DNA of 55,516 bases from a virus, in the IMG/VR virus record IMGVR_UViG_3300036859_000215, positions 1 to 55,516 of that record. One strand, 5' to 3'. The first letter of the stretch is position 1. Every line of letters begins with the position of its first letter. The position numbers and the translations under genes were made by a program. This document shows, piece by piece, positions 1 through 9,060 of the stretch. Below the pieces are notes generated by a model that saw only the letters and a list, made by a program, of their open reading frames with translations, was not told the origin of the DNA and did not search any database.

Positions 1-148
1 CTACGCGACGAGACCGGCTCTTATTTCACTAAGGTTTATGGCGAATTGGTCGATCAGAAGCTCCCGGCTGAATTCCAAATTCTGGGTCTGCTCGATCCGG
101 TGCAAAATCCGGCGCAGGTTAATTCGGTGACGCAAATTTTAGGTGTCT
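1..148. repeat. Terminal direct repeat, left copy (circular contig overlap)
   Basis: These 148 bases are repeated at the right end of the window. The only difference I see is G at 127 here and A at 55495, which changes a Val codon to Met in the virion protein that runs through it. The repeat means the molecule is circular or was assembled from circularly permuted or redundant ends. The unique length is 55368 bases. Whether it is a true packaged terminal repeat cannot be told from the sequence. Confidence 0.95.
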
Positions 149-1368
149 CCACCGAGACGCTAAAAAAGGATTTGGGCGCGGCGGGGCAGACCGTGGATGC
201 TGATCTGTTCAATCCGATTGAGGAGAGCCTAACCGATTTCCGCCAAGCCTGGGAGTTCGGCCCTTACGGCGAGAGCGCCAAGCAACAAGCCTCAAGCCTG
301 ATCGAGGCAGCCAAGAAAGTTGGATTGAACCATTACCGCCTGACCGGAGACTTGAGCGAGGCGCAGCGGCGGGCCGTGGCGCTGATCGAGGATAACGTCG
401 AGATCGTGGTTGGGGACAATATCCGCGCCATCGTGCCCAAGGAGACTGGCCTCTCCGAAACCGAGATCGAGGCGGCGACCGAGTTCATGCAGAAGCGGTC
501 GCGCATTGATGAATTTGAGCCCGAGAGCATCGGCGTGCCAACGGCGACAAGACCTGGGACTCCTGAAAGCTTCGGGATGGCGGCCGTCTATAACGAGAAG
601 AAGGACAAAGCTGACAGGCGGATGTTGGAATTTTGGGATGCTGGCGACGAAGGATGGGATTGGGAGGGCAAGCACTACGACCGTCCCGCCAATCTTCCTC
701 TCGATAAGGCAGGCATTGAAGTGTTGGACAAGTCGGCCTCGGCGCTCGATGTGTTGGGCGATATTGTCTCGCACAAGCTGGTGAAAACCGACCAAACGCT
801 GGCCAACATCTACAGCACTTTTAAGGACTCTCTGACGCCATATCAAGATTGGCGATTCCATAAGATATATGACAAGGTTAGGGCGAAGGGAGAGGAAAAG
901 AGCTTTGAAGAATGGCTTGATACCAACGGACTGCCTGAACTTTTCCGAGGCTACACGTTTCGGCAATATGATACGGAGGATATGAAAGGCGCTCGATACA
1001 CGCCAGAGCAGAAGAAATTGCTTGATGGGGTTTTCAATTATCTCGGCGTGAATCCCGACGAGTTGAAGGCTCAATCGGCACAGAGTTTCATTGAGCAAGG
1101 AAACGTTGAGGGCAATTTCCGTAAGGACCGCACCCGTCAGACCGCTGCCAATTACGGCATTTGGGCGACCAACGACCGTGGCGACGGACTAACCCTGCTC
1201 GTGCCCATGGGCAACGGCGTGTCCTTCACTAGGCTATTCAACGCGAAGGGCGAGCCTTACGAAATCAAGTTCGCTGACATTCCGGTACTGGCCAAGAAGG
1301 GAGCGGCTGAGAGGGTGACTAAGGAACTGGAAGCCTTGCCCTCTATCGCGCGGCCTGAGTTGCCCTGA
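1..1368 (+). CDS. Internal virion protein with lytic transglycosylase domain, C-terminal part (continues from right end)
   Basis: The reading frame is open from base 1 and is the same frame as the gene that starts at 53443, so this is the C-terminal part (about residues 643-1097) of one protein of 1097 residues. No catalytic motif is seen in this part; it is charged and mostly soluble-looking. In T7-like phages the equivalent large internal core proteins are ejected into the cell envelope ahead of the DNA and form the channel. The stop is followed after two bases by the next gene at 1371. A separate start at 46 is possible in principle but unnecessary given the circular junction. Confidence 0.85.
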   Translation, partial: LRDETGSYFTKVYGELVDQKLPAEFQILGLLDPVQNPAQVNSVTQILGVSTETLKKDLGAAGQTVDADLFNPIEESLTDFRQAWEFGPYGESAKQQASSLIEAAKKVGLNHYRLTGDLSEAQRRAVALIEDNVEIVVGDNIRAIVPKETGLSETEIEAATEFMQKRSRIDEFEPESIGVPTATRPGTPESFGMAAVYNEKKDKADRRMLEFWDAGDEGWDWEGKHYDRPANLPLDKAGIEVLDKSASALDVLGDIVSHKLVKTDQTLANIYSTFKDSLTPYQDWRFHKIYDKVRAKGEEKSFEEWLDTNGLPELFRGYTFRQYDTEDMKGARYTPEQKKLLDGVFNYLGVNPDELKAQSAQSFIEQGNVEGNFRKDRTRQTAANYGIWATNDRGDGLTLLVPMGNGVSFTRLFNAKGEPYEIKFADIPVLAKKGAAERVTKELEALPSIARPELP

Positions 1369-1370
1369 AG

Positions 1371-3011
1371 ATGCCCCTCCCAACCCGGCAAACAGAGGAC
1401 GATGTTTTCCTGCACAACTTCGGCGGACGAGGGCTGCCCACCACACTTGCCAAGTCGGTGGGAGCGATCACCCAAGATCCCCGGCTTCGCCCCACCCAGC
1501 TCTTGAGCGAATACCAACAAGAAGACCCGGAACGCTTTCGCAGGCAAACGGCACCCCTGGCGGTCTCGCCCATTGTTGGGGCTTACACCAAAGCCATTGA
1601 GGCGTTTGGCTATGCCTTTCCCTCGCGTCAACCAGAGCCTGATGACGATGTGATGCTCACTCCCGAGCAGGTAAAAGCCGAGTTTGGCCATCTCGGCGTG
1701 ACCTTCAATCGTCCAACGCCAAGGCGGGTTGCGGAGATGACCTCCAAGCGTCGGCAAGAGGATATGCACCGGGAGGAGATTATTGCGGCAAGCCCTCAGA
1801 ACCTAGCCGCCAAAGGGGTGCGGTTCGGATCGGCTTTAATGGGCGCGGTGGTCGATCCGCTCAATATCGCCTCGGCCTTCATCCCGGTGATGGGAGAAGC
1901 GCGATTTGCCAGCATTACCGCAACAGCCGGTCGGGCCACGGCTCGGGTGGCTTCCGGCGCAGAGGCGGGATTCGTCGGTTCGCTGGCCATCGAACCTCTG
2001 ACCTATGGGCTCTCCAAGCAGCTTCAACTCGACTATTCCATGGGCGACGCACTGCTCAATATCGCGCTCGGGACCACTATCGGCGCGGGCCTGCACGTTG
2101 GCGTCGGGGCCGTTGCCGACCGTGCCGCATATATAAAGTCAGGAAAGGGGACTAAGGCCCTGCCTGTTCTCGATATACCCCTACCGGAAACAGCCCTTAG
2201 GGCCTCGCCTGAGGCCGTGGAAGGGGCCATGCGGGGGGCGGTTGCCCAGTTTGTCGAGGGCAAGCCAGTCGATGTCGCGCCCATCTTCGAGGTGGATCGG
2301 GGTTTCGCGGATGCGAGTGCGACGAAAAATCCACCAAAGTTGGTTGTGGCCAGACGGATGCCCGATGGCGCAATCAAGCAGGGGAGGCCAGGTCAAGTTC
2401 ACACTGATCTTATGTCAAGAGAGGAATTAGCGGCGGATGTCGATAGTCCGGAGATTGCCAATTCGATGGGGTATGCGACGCCTGATGGGAAATTCCTAAA
2501 TAGGATCGAGGCACTTGAGTTCGCAAGAGCATTTGAGCCGGAGCGCGCTGCCTTCTCTGATGAGAGGCCAGAGTTTGGGCTTGATGCGGCGACTTATAAC
2601 GAAGCAACAGCAATCAATCGTGTGCCACTTGCGCCCGCCGAACGCGCCCAAGCCATCGCTCCCCACAAGGCAGCCATCAACCGCCTGGTAGAATCCAAGA
2701 CCGACTTTGAGGAGTCAATTCAAGCGCCAGGGGTCGAGCCCGTCACCGAGTTCAACGTCGCCCAAGCCGAGCAATTCGATACCGAGGCATTAGAGCTGAT
2801 CGAGCAGGCCATGGTCGATGCGCGCAATTTGGAACCGAAGGAATCGGATGCCCTTCCGAAAGGCGAGACTGAACAGCCACCAATGCCAAAAGTTGAAGGC
2901 GACCCGAAAGGGCAAAAGGAACTCGACACCGCCAACGAGAATGTTACCGTTGCCGAGGAGTGGGGTGAGGCAGTAAATCAACTGGCGCTCTGCATTTCGA
3001 GAAAGGGCTGA
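1371..3011 (+). CDS. Internal virion (ejection) protein
   Basis: This 546-residue protein has a soluble N-terminal third, then an Ala/Gly-rich hydrophobic stretch at about residues 145-265 that could form several membrane-inserting helices, then an acidic Glu- and Pro-rich tail. The layout resembles podovirus ejection proteins that enter the host envelope during DNA delivery. It lies between the transglycosylase-containing virion protein and another very large virion protein, with only a few bases between genes, so the three are probably translated together late in infection. The assignment rests on position, size and composition rather than on a catalytic motif. Confidence 0.7.
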   Translation: MPLPTRQTEDDVFLHNFGGRGLPTTLAKSVGAITQDPRLRPTQLLSEYQQEDPERFRRQTAPLAVSPIVGAYTKAIEAFGYAFPSRQPEPDDDVMLTPEQVKAEFGHLGVTFNRPTPRRVAEMTSKRRQEDMHREEIIAASPQNLAAKGVRFGSALMGAVVDPLNIASAFIPVMGEARFASITATAGRATARVASGAEAGFVGSLAIEPLTYGLSKQLQLDYSMGDALLNIALGTTIGAGLHVGVGAVADRAAYIKSGKGTKALPVLDIPLPETALRASPEAVEGAMRGAVAQFVEGKPVDVAPIFEVDRGFADASATKNPPKLVVARRMPDGAIKQGRPGQVHTDLMSREELAADVDSPEIANSMGYATPDGKFLNRIEALEFARAFEPERAAFSDERPEFGLDAATYNEATAINRVPLAPAERAQAIAPHKAAINRLVESKTDFEESIQAPGVEPVTEFNVAQAEQFDTEALELIEQAMVDARNLEPKESDALPKGETEQPPMPKVEGDPKGQKELDTANENVTVAEEWGEAVNQLALCISRKG

Positions 3012-3015
3012 CACT

Positions 3016-5505
3016 GTGGCCAAAGCCAAAGACGATTGTGTAGGTGCCCTGACCGAAGCCTTTGCGGCGCGCAAGACGCTCACCGAAGGAGAGATCAAAT
3101 TCATCGCCGAGGAACTGCGCCGCCGCTTCAAGCAGACGCGCGACTCAAGCACGCTCGGTCATGACCAGCAATGGTCGAAAGTCGCCCGCGACATTGCCGA
3201 GGAAATCAAAGAGACCGCTTTGATCGAGCGGCGCAACGCCGCGCTGAACGTAGCCGCCAAGCAGCGCCTGCTCGCCATGGGGAGAGATGCCGATGAGCGT
3301 TATGGCGATCCATCACTCGGACTGGAAGCGGCCATGGTCGGCATCAACAAACCTCTAGCGGGCGGGCGTCTCTCGGTCGATGCCAAGGGCATGGCCTTGT
3401 TCGACAAATATATGGGCGGGTTGATCGGAGAATTGGAACGCAACGGACTGCTCGTGCATCTCAACACCGGGCATATGGATTTGGAGGTTGCCAGGGTTTT
3501 GGAAAAACTCTCTAAGCCTGAAGCCAAAGGCTCGGCCATTCCCGAAGCCGTTAAGATCGCCCAACTGATAGACAAATACCGCAAGCTGGCGCTTGACCAG
3601 CAAAATCGGTCAGGTTCTTGGGTGAAACCCTTGACTGGCTACATTACCCGCCAGTCGCACGACATGACCAAGGTTCGCAAGGCGGGTTTTGAGGCGTGGC
3701 GCGATGCGGTGATTCCGCTACTCGACCCACGCACCTTCGGCGATTCCAACTCAGACGAGTTTCTAAGAGAAGCCTATCGCACCATCGTCAACGGCGAGCA
3801 GCTTTCCTCAAGAGGTGCGGATATAGACCTCAACCTGGCTTTCAAGGGGCCGGGCAATCTGGGCAAGCGCATCTCACAGCACCGGGTTTTGCATTTCAAG
3901 GATGCTGATGCCTGGATGGCCTATAACGAGCGCTTCGGCACCGGTACTTTGCGCGAGGCGGTGCTCGGCGAGTTCATCGGCATGGCGCGCAACACCGCCC
4001 TGATGGAGACCTTCGGCCCAAATCCGCGAGCATTGTTCGATGACGTAGCAGAAACGTTGCGTAAGGAATCCTCCGACACACCAGAGAAGGTTGACCGCTT
4101 GCGGCGCAATCTCCTGGGCTGGGAGCTAGACGAGATTACCGGCCAATCACGTGTGGCCACCAATCCGACACGGGCTGCGGTCGGCCGTTCAAGCCGGGCT
4201 ATTATCTCTATGGCCAAGCTTGGCGGTGCGGTGCTATCGTCAATCACCGATATTGCCTCAAAGGCCGCGCAAATTCGTTACATGGACGGCGGCGGTATCC
4301 TTTCCCCGCTGGCTAAATCGGTTTCAACTTTCTTTGAGGGGATTCCGAGCAAGGAACGGCGCGCGGTTGCTGACCGGATTCGGGCAGGGTTAGACGGCAT
4401 GATTGGCGGCATCGCCGAACGCTTTGGGGCCGTGGATAGCCCTTCCGGCTCTATGAGTCGCGCCGTGCGGATGTTCTTCAAGGTCAATCTTCTAACTGGC
4501 TGGACCGATGCCAACAAGCGCGGACTGGCGATGTTCGCCTCCCGCTCTCTAGCTGCCCATGCCGGAAGCGTGTTCGACAAGTTGCCCGACCATATGAAAT
4601 TCATCCTTGGTCAATACGGTATCGACGCCAAGAAATGGGAGGTCGCGCGGCAGCTCATAGAGAAGGTTGATGACCAGACCTATCTCTTGCCTGACATCAT
4701 CCGCGATTTGCCCGATGAGGCTTTTACTAAGCATGGGCTTGATCCAGTGGTTGACCGGGAAGGAATCGAGACGGCGATCCGCACCTACTTTGTGGACGTG
4801 ACCGAGTTCGGCGTGCCGACTCCCGGAGCGCGCGAACGAGCGATGATGACTTGGGGCTATCGCCCCGGAACCCCGGAAGGCGAGGCGCTCCGCTATTTGA
4901 TGCAGTTTAAGGCGTTCCCGCTCACCGTCACCACTAAGGTTCTGGGGCGCAAGCTCTACGGCAATCCGGGGGGCAAGGCCGACAAACTCGGGCTGGCTAT
5001 GTATATCGCTTCGTCCACGGCACTTGGTTATCTCGCCATGAGCATGAAATCGCTGCAACGCGGACAGACCCCGCGTGACCCGATGGACTATAAGACTTGG
5101 ATCGCCGCCATGACGCAAGGCGGCGGCTTCGGCCTCTACGGGGATTTTATGCTCGGGGAAACCAACCGCTTCGGTCGCTCGCTACTCGATACGCTGGCAG
5201 GGCCAGGACTCGGCATCATCTCAGACATTGACGAGTTGCGAGCGCGTATTATGGCAGGGGATGATGTGGCGGGTAATGCCCTTCGGTTAGCAATGAACAA
5301 CACGCCGTTCGTAAACCTGTTTTATACCCGGGCCGCGCTCGACTACCTCATCCTATATCAGCTCCAGGAGATGGTGAACCCTGGCTATCTCCGCCGCATG
5401 GAACGGCGCATCGCCAAGGAACAGGGACAACGCTATCTCTTGCGTTCTCCATCCCAAGCCATTCCGCGTGGCGGCGGTTCGAGACTGTTTGAGGGCGTGC
5501 GCTGA
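3016..5505 (+). CDS. Large internal virion (ejection) protein
   Basis: This 829-residue protein starts with GTG at 3016. It is largely helical and charged in its N-terminal half, with short hydrophobic segments towards the C-terminus (around residues 655-690). No enzyme motif is recognised. Its size and its place at the end of the tail-tube and internal-protein run (48910-5505 through the junction) match the largest ejected core protein of podoviruses, the positional counterpart of T7 gp16. I infer a role in genome delivery. The last bases overlap a possible small minus-strand gene. Confidence 0.7.
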   Translation: MAKAKDDCVGALTEAFAARKTLTEGEIKFIAEELRRRFKQTRDSSTLGHDQQWSKVARDIAEEIKETALIERRNAALNVAAKQRLLAMGRDADERYGDPSLGLEAAMVGINKPLAGGRLSVDAKGMALFDKYMGGLIGELERNGLLVHLNTGHMDLEVARVLEKLSKPEAKGSAIPEAVKIAQLIDKYRKLALDQQNRSGSWVKPLTGYITRQSHDMTKVRKAGFEAWRDAVIPLLDPRTFGDSNSDEFLREAYRTIVNGEQLSSRGADIDLNLAFKGPGNLGKRISQHRVLHFKDADAWMAYNERFGTGTLREAVLGEFIGMARNTALMETFGPNPRALFDDVAETLRKESSDTPEKVDRLRRNLLGWELDEITGQSRVATNPTRAAVGRSSRAIISMAKLGGAVLSSITDIASKAAQIRYMDGGGILSPLAKSVSTFFEGIPSKERRAVADRIRAGLDGMIGGIAERFGAVDSPSGSMSRAVRMFFKVNLLTGWTDANKRGLAMFASRSLAAHAGSVFDKLPDHMKFILGQYGIDAKKWEVARQLIEKVDDQTYLLPDIIRDLPDEAFTKHGLDPVVDREGIETAIRTYFVDVTEFGVPTPGARERAMMTWGYRPGTPEGEALRYLMQFKAFPLTVTTKVLGRKLYGNPGGKADKLGLAMYIASSTALGYLAMSMKSLQRGQTPRDPMDYKTWIAAMTQGGGFGLYGDFMLGETNRFGRSLLDTLAGPGLGIISDIDELRARIMAGDDVAGNALRLAMNNTPFVNLFYTRAALDYLILYQLQEMVNPGYLRRMERRIAKEQGQRYLLRSPSQAIPRGGGSRLFEGVR

Positions 5506-5576
5506 CAGCCTTCCGGCTCGGCGTAGATGATGGCGATGAGGATAAGTGTGCCGAGAAAATAGGAATGGGCGTTCAT
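5433..5576 (-). CDS. Small membrane protein, uncertain
   Basis: This is a possible 47-residue protein whose ATG overlaps the stop of the upstream minus-strand gene (ATGA), a coupling seen all over this genome. It has one hydrophobic N-terminal segment (residues 8-18) followed by a polar tail. About half of it overlaps the end of the large virion gene on the other strand, which lowers confidence. Confidence 0.35.
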   Translation of the reverse strand: MNAHSYFLGTLILIAIIYAEPEGCQRTPSNSLEPPPRGMAWDGERKR

Positions 5577-5779
5577 TGGCGGCGCAGTGCCCAGACTAGC
5601 CCAATGGCTAATAGAGCCCCGACGATTGCCCAAGGCAACCACACCCATAATCTCCAGCCAAGCCAAGGCGCAAAAGTCATATGAGAAGGCACCGCGGCCG
5701 TGCTGACGAAATAGCAGGCGAGCGTGCCAAAGATTGCGCCCGCGCCCCCGATGATAGCGATGGCTAAGGCGTCGCGCAT
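5573..5779 (-). CDS. Small membrane protein with two transmembrane segments
   Basis: This 68-residue protein has hydrophobic segments at about residues 5-24 and 42-64 separated by a polar and aromatic loop, and ends in two arginines. It lies on the opposite strand from all its late-gene neighbours, in the only gap between the internal virion genes and the tail-adhesin genes. Two-segment membrane proteins of this size can be holins or superinfection-exclusion proteins, but nothing in the sequence decides between these. Its reverse orientation would fit expression in the lysogen, which is inference. Confidence 0.55.
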   Translation of the reverse strand: MRDALAIAIIGGAGAIFGTLACYFVSTAAVPSHMTFAPWLGWRLWVWLPWAIVGALLAIGLVWALRRQ

Positions 5780-5869
5780 ATCTTTGATATTCTAGCAGGG
5801 AATTTCTTAGGGCGCCACTAGGTCCGCGCTTTACCGTGCTCCCAAGATTTCGCAATTTGGGGGCACTCC
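5780..5869. promoter_or_regulatory. Intergenic control region with GGGAATTTC motif
   Basis: This gap separates the minus-strand membrane gene from the plus-strand structural gene at 5870. It contains GGGAATTTCTTAGG at 5798-5811, similar to motifs at the start of other transcription units (9914-9926, 40092-40103, 48312-48320). It may hold a late promoter for the adhesin block. No clear -10/-35 pair was found. Confidence 0.35.
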
Positions 5870-6343
5870 ATGGCTCGCTACACGATTGGCACTGGCCACG
5901 CTGGCACGCAACAGGCCATGACCACTACCTATAAGACGCTGGTGTCGCTCACGGCGGCGACCGGCGCTACCACGCTGCGCAAGGCGTGGATCTATGACGC
6001 CATGTGGGGGGCGGATGGAACCCCAGCCGATAACCAAGTGACGGTTAAGCTGGACCGGCAGACTTCGGTGGGAACGGGCACGGCGGCGGTTGCGTCTCCA
6101 CTTGATGGCGGGGATGCGGCGGCCCTTATCACCGAGACGGTCAATCACACCATCGAACCTACGGTTACAGCAGCCACACAACTCATCGAATTGTCCATCA
6201 ACCAGCGCGCTTCTTACCGCTGGGTTGCGGCGCCGGGGGGAGAGCTAGTGGTTCCGGCCACTGACGTTGCTGGTATCGGCTCGCGCGCTAAGAGCGCTGC
6301 CTATACTGGCACGATGGTGAGCACTCTGCACTTTCACGAATAG
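5870..6343 (+). CDS. Putative virion structural protein
   Basis: This 157-residue protein is rich in Thr, Ala and Gly, has predicted beta character throughout and contains no signal peptide or enzyme motif. It looks like the small beta-structured phage proteins that coat capsids or form part of tail fibres. It is the first plus-strand gene after the internal virion genes and begins a run of structural genes. The start ATG at 5870 follows a GGGGGCAC sequence that could serve as ribosome binding site. Function is inferred from context only. Confidence 0.6.
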   Translation: MARYTIGTGHAGTQQAMTTTYKTLVSLTAATGATTLRKAWIYDAMWGADGTPADNQVTVKLDRQTSVGTGTAAVASPLDGGDAAALITETVNHTIEPTVTAATQLIELSINQRASYRWVAAPGGELVVPATDVAGIGSRAKSAAYTGTMVSTLHFHE

Positions 6344-6346
6344 TCG

Positions 6347-6820
6347 ATGCGCTTCACTGGTTCGTGTGAGCCGTTTGCATCTGTTGACATTACAGAGATG
6401 GCGGCGTGGATTGCCGCCATACCTTTTTCAGATTGGCCCCAGCAACACAAAGTCGATGAACAGTTGCGCCCGGCCATGGTCACCGATCTAACGTGGCATG
6501 GCTTCGGTGTAGAAGCCGCGGCGATTGTCGGTTGGCTGTCGGGTTATTTCCCCGGCTGCGCGGCATATCAGTTGATGCTCTCAGTGGTGATGCAGGGACA
6601 CTCTATCGAACCGCACACCGACGCGCAACCTCCCAATTGGATTACTCGCGTGCATGTGCCGCTCCTGTCCAATGACGCAGCGTGGTTCGACTGCGGGGGA
6701 AAATCCTTCGTGCTCAAACCGGGCTCAGCTTACAAAGTGAATACCGAAGCGGAACACGGGATTCGCAATCTCGGTACCACTCCGAGGGTGCATTTCATGT
6801 GGGACGTGCGGAATGCATAA
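6347..6820 (+). CDS. 2-oxoglutarate/Fe(II) oxygenase-like hydroxylase
   Basis: This 157-residue protein has the layout of a small double-stranded beta-helix oxygenase: an HxD motif at His90-Asp92, a distal His at 137 and an Arg at 147 that would bind 2-oxoglutarate. The spacing and the C-terminal pattern resemble aspartyl/asparaginyl beta-hydroxylase or prolyl-hydroxylase-like proteins of phages. Such enzymes hydroxylate an amino-acid side chain, nucleobase or small molecule using oxygen, Fe(II) and 2-oxoglutarate. The substrate is unknown. Its location among virion genes suggests a structural protein or host ribosomal protein as target, which is speculation. Confidence 0.65.
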   Translation: MRFTGSCEPFASVDITEMAAWIAAIPFSDWPQQHKVDEQLRPAMVTDLTWHGFGVEAAAIVGWLSGYFPGCAAYQLMLSVVMQGHSIEPHTDAQPPNWITRVHVPLLSNDAAWFDCGGKSFVLKPGSAYKVNTEAEHGIRNLGTTPRVHFMWDVRNA

Positions 6821-7109
6821 AGAGCAAGGGCTTGCCATTCTTACCAGCCCGGATGGGGTGAAGGAATGCTCGACCTTCACCTGTGCCCGTTGCAGCCGCG
6901 TGGTGCATGTCAAGCCGAGATGCGCCCCGGAAGATTTAGGGGGCGTCGATTATCGCTCGGGGCGATTGATTTGCTCCACTTGCGTCAACGCCGAGACGCG
7001 GCTGTGGGAGGAACGAGTGGAATTTCTTGAGACCGAGATCGAGCGTAGCCGTTTTTCTGGTGGTGTGAGTGAGCAGCGGTTCAATGAGATTCTGCGGGGA
7101 CGGTTCTAA
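6813..7109 (+). CDS. Small zinc-ribbon protein
   Basis: This 98-residue protein overlaps the oxygenase gene by eight bases. It has two Cys pairs, CARC near residues 24-27 and CSTC near residues 54-57, that would form a zinc ribbon, followed by an acidic helical C-terminus. Nothing identifies a specific role. Because it is coupled to the hydroxylase gene the two might act together, but this is only suggested by the overlap. Confidence 0.65.
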   Translation: MHKEQGLAILTSPDGVKECSTFTCARCSRVVHVKPRCAPEDLGGVDYRSGRLICSTCVNAETRLWEERVEFLETEIERSRFSGGVSEQRFNEILRGRF

Positions 7110-7114
7110 CGGGC

Positions 7115-7852
7115 ATGACGGCGAATCTCGAACTCATAAAATACGACGCGATGGGGCATCTTCGACCGAGTATGCCGTTCGGGTTGCCAGTTCCAATTGG
7201 CAACGACAGCTTCACCAAGCTCTTGCTACACTGTAATGGAGCCGATGCATCGACAACCTTCACCGATTCGTCGGCATCGGCGCATACCGTCACCGTTGGT
7301 GCCGATGCTCAAATAGATACAGCCCAATCGAAATTTGGAGGAGCTTCCGGCAAGTTCGATGGGACAGGGGATAATCTAACCAACGATGGAGGCGCTGATT
7401 TTGCCTTCGGAACTAACACTTTCACGGTCGATTTTTGGGTACGGCTCGCCGCGACCGGCGTTCAATACGTGTTGTATGATAGCAGGCCAGCCGCGACGAA
7501 TGGAGTTTATCCTACCATCTATATCAGTACTGGCAATGTCGTTGTGTTTTTCCAGAACAGCGCCGACCGTATTACCGGAACAACGACGCTCTCGGCGGAT
7601 ACATGGTATCACGTCGCGCTCGCGCGCTCAGGAACGAGCACGAAGTTGTTTCTTAGTGGCACGCAGGAAGGTTCCACCTATACCGACAGTAATGACTATC
7701 TCAACGGTACGTCACGCCCAGCCATTGCGGCCAGCGGCATCAATCCTGCTACCACCAACAATTTGAATGGGTGGATTGATGAATTTCGAGTGTCGAAAGG
7801 CATCGCGCGCTGGACGGCGAATTTCACCACTCCGACAATGGCATATATCTAA
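7115..7852 (+). CDS. LamG/concanavalin-A-like lectin domain protein
   Basis: This 245-residue protein has the repeating beta-strand pattern of a LamG-like jelly-roll fold: a central segment with the FTVDFWVR motif, then a WYHVALARSG strand, then a segment ending WIDEFRVSKGIARW near the C-terminus. These are typical landmarks of phage and bacterial LamG-like domains that bind carbohydrate. It probably forms part of a tail spike or fibre and contacts host glycans. It has no signal peptide. The stop overlaps the next ATG by one base (TAATG), indicating coupled translation with the next gene. Confidence 0.8.
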   Translation: MTANLELIKYDAMGHLRPSMPFGLPVPIGNDSFTKLLLHCNGADASTTFTDSSASAHTVTVGADAQIDTAQSKFGGASGKFDGTGDNLTNDGGADFAFGTNTFTVDFWVRLAATGVQYVLYDSRPAATNGVYPTIYISTGNVVVFFQNSADRITGTTTLSADTWYHVALARSGTSTKLFLSGTQEGSTYTDSNDYLNGTSRPAIAASGINPATTNNLNGWIDEFRVSKGIARWTANFTTPTMAYI

Positions 7853-9060
7853 TGTCAGTCTGGATGCGGAATCTCGACGGCAACCGTGACTGGGCCGACG
7901 ACCGGATCGAGGCGCGTATCTATGCCGAGCCGATGTGGGAGAGTGGTTCACCGTTCGTAAGCTGGAACGGCACGCTTACCATTCCGCCCCGCTCGGGCGG
8001 AGGAGATCATACCTGGCTTTGGCTTTGTTGCGATGCAGATGGGAGCAACGTCGATCTCGTCCCGACCGAACCCTTCGTAACGCCGAACCGAGACCTAAAG
8101 CGCGTCGTCGGGAATTGGGGCACGGTTGACCGGACCACCGGAGACCCGATAGCCCCGCGCACTACGCTCATTCGCCAGATTATCAATAACCGCGACGTGT
8201 GGTTCGACCACGCTTACGCGGATTTCGGCACGCCTGCCATGCTAGCGATAATGACCAGCGGGGCATGGAGTGCCATCGACGTGTCGGATGCCGTCCCGGC
8301 TGGGCTGGCCGATGCGGTGTTCATGCGGCTCGAAGCAAAACGGACTGATACAAGCAACATTGCTCAAGTCAATGCGGGAACGATATTCGATCCAGCGATC
8401 CCCTATTTCCATGAGCGCACGCAGGCCAAAGCTTACAGCGTTCAGAATCAAGGTGGCATGACCTCGCTCGACCGAGCTTGGATCGACATCGAGCCGGGTC
8501 AAACGACCTTCTATGTGGCTGTCAGTTCCGGGCATGAAGGGCAAATCCATATAAGGGGCTATCGCCTAGCTGCACCGCCGTTACCGCTTGCCACACCCCC
8601 ACCGCCCCCGCCGTCGGAGACAGAGGAAACAATAGGCGCGATCTTCGCCAACACCGTCACCGGGAACTTCACCTATATCGACCGGGGCATGACGCTCGAT
8701 CCGGGGCGGGTCGTCACCGCTCTTGGCTGCTATTCGAGCGCCCCTGCTAGTTTTCCGCTCAAGATCGTCAAGCAGACTGTAGCCTGGCAAGTAGACGTGG
8801 CGCATCAAGTCACGCTCTCGCATCCGGGTGGTGGCTGGGCGGAAGTGGCAACAAGCTTCAATGTGCCAAACGATGGGGCGAGCTATTACGCCGGAGCCCA
8901 CGCCAACAACTACACCATGCCGCTGTTCGGTTCGCGCCCACGCTCTTACGCACCGGGGAACATTTCTGGAAACGGCGTAGCGGTCACGGAGCAGAATCTT
9001 CCCGGCTCTTATGACGGCGGCTGGCTGGTAGTGGGGATGAGGATTCGTTACGCGCCCTAG
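7852..9060 (+). CDS. Putative tail fibre/appendage protein
   Basis: This 402-residue protein is made of two beta-rich halves joined by a proline-rich linker (a run of six prolines at about residue 250). The N-terminal half is rich in Trp and Asp. No enzyme motif was recognised. The linker and the coupling to the LamG-like protein suggest a multi-domain appendage that helps hold or extend the receptor-binding part. A glycan-binding function is possible but not demonstrated. Confidence 0.65.
   Translation: MSVWMRNLDGNRDWADDRIEARIYAEPMWESGSPFVSWNGTLTIPPRSGGGDHTWLWLCCDADGSNVDLVPTEPFVTPNRDLKRVVGNWGTVDRTTGDPIAPRTTLIRQIINNRDVWFDHAYADFGTPAMLAIMTSGAWSAIDVSDAVPAGLADAVFMRLEAKRTDTSNIAQVNAGTIFDPAIPYFHERTQAKAYSVQNQGGMTSLDRAWIDIEPGQTTFYVAVSSGHEGQIHIRGYRLAAPPLPLATPPPPPPSETEETIGAIFANTVTGNFTYIDRGMTLDPGRVVTALGCYSSAPASFPLKIVKQTVAWQVDVAHQVTLSHPGGGWAEVATSFNVPNDGASYYAGAHANNYTMPLFGSRPRSYAPGNISGNGVAVTEQNLPGSYDGGWLVVGMRIRYAP

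Noticed and set aside
1-148. T7-type packaged direct terminal repeat
   Set aside because: A 148-base identical end is equally expected when a circular or permuted genome is assembled. Position within a coding frame and one mismatch do not favour a defined physical end.
292-1098. Long open frame on minus strand opposite the internal virion gene
   Set aside because: Composition and codon pattern look like an antisense shadow of a GC-rich gene, with no start signal.
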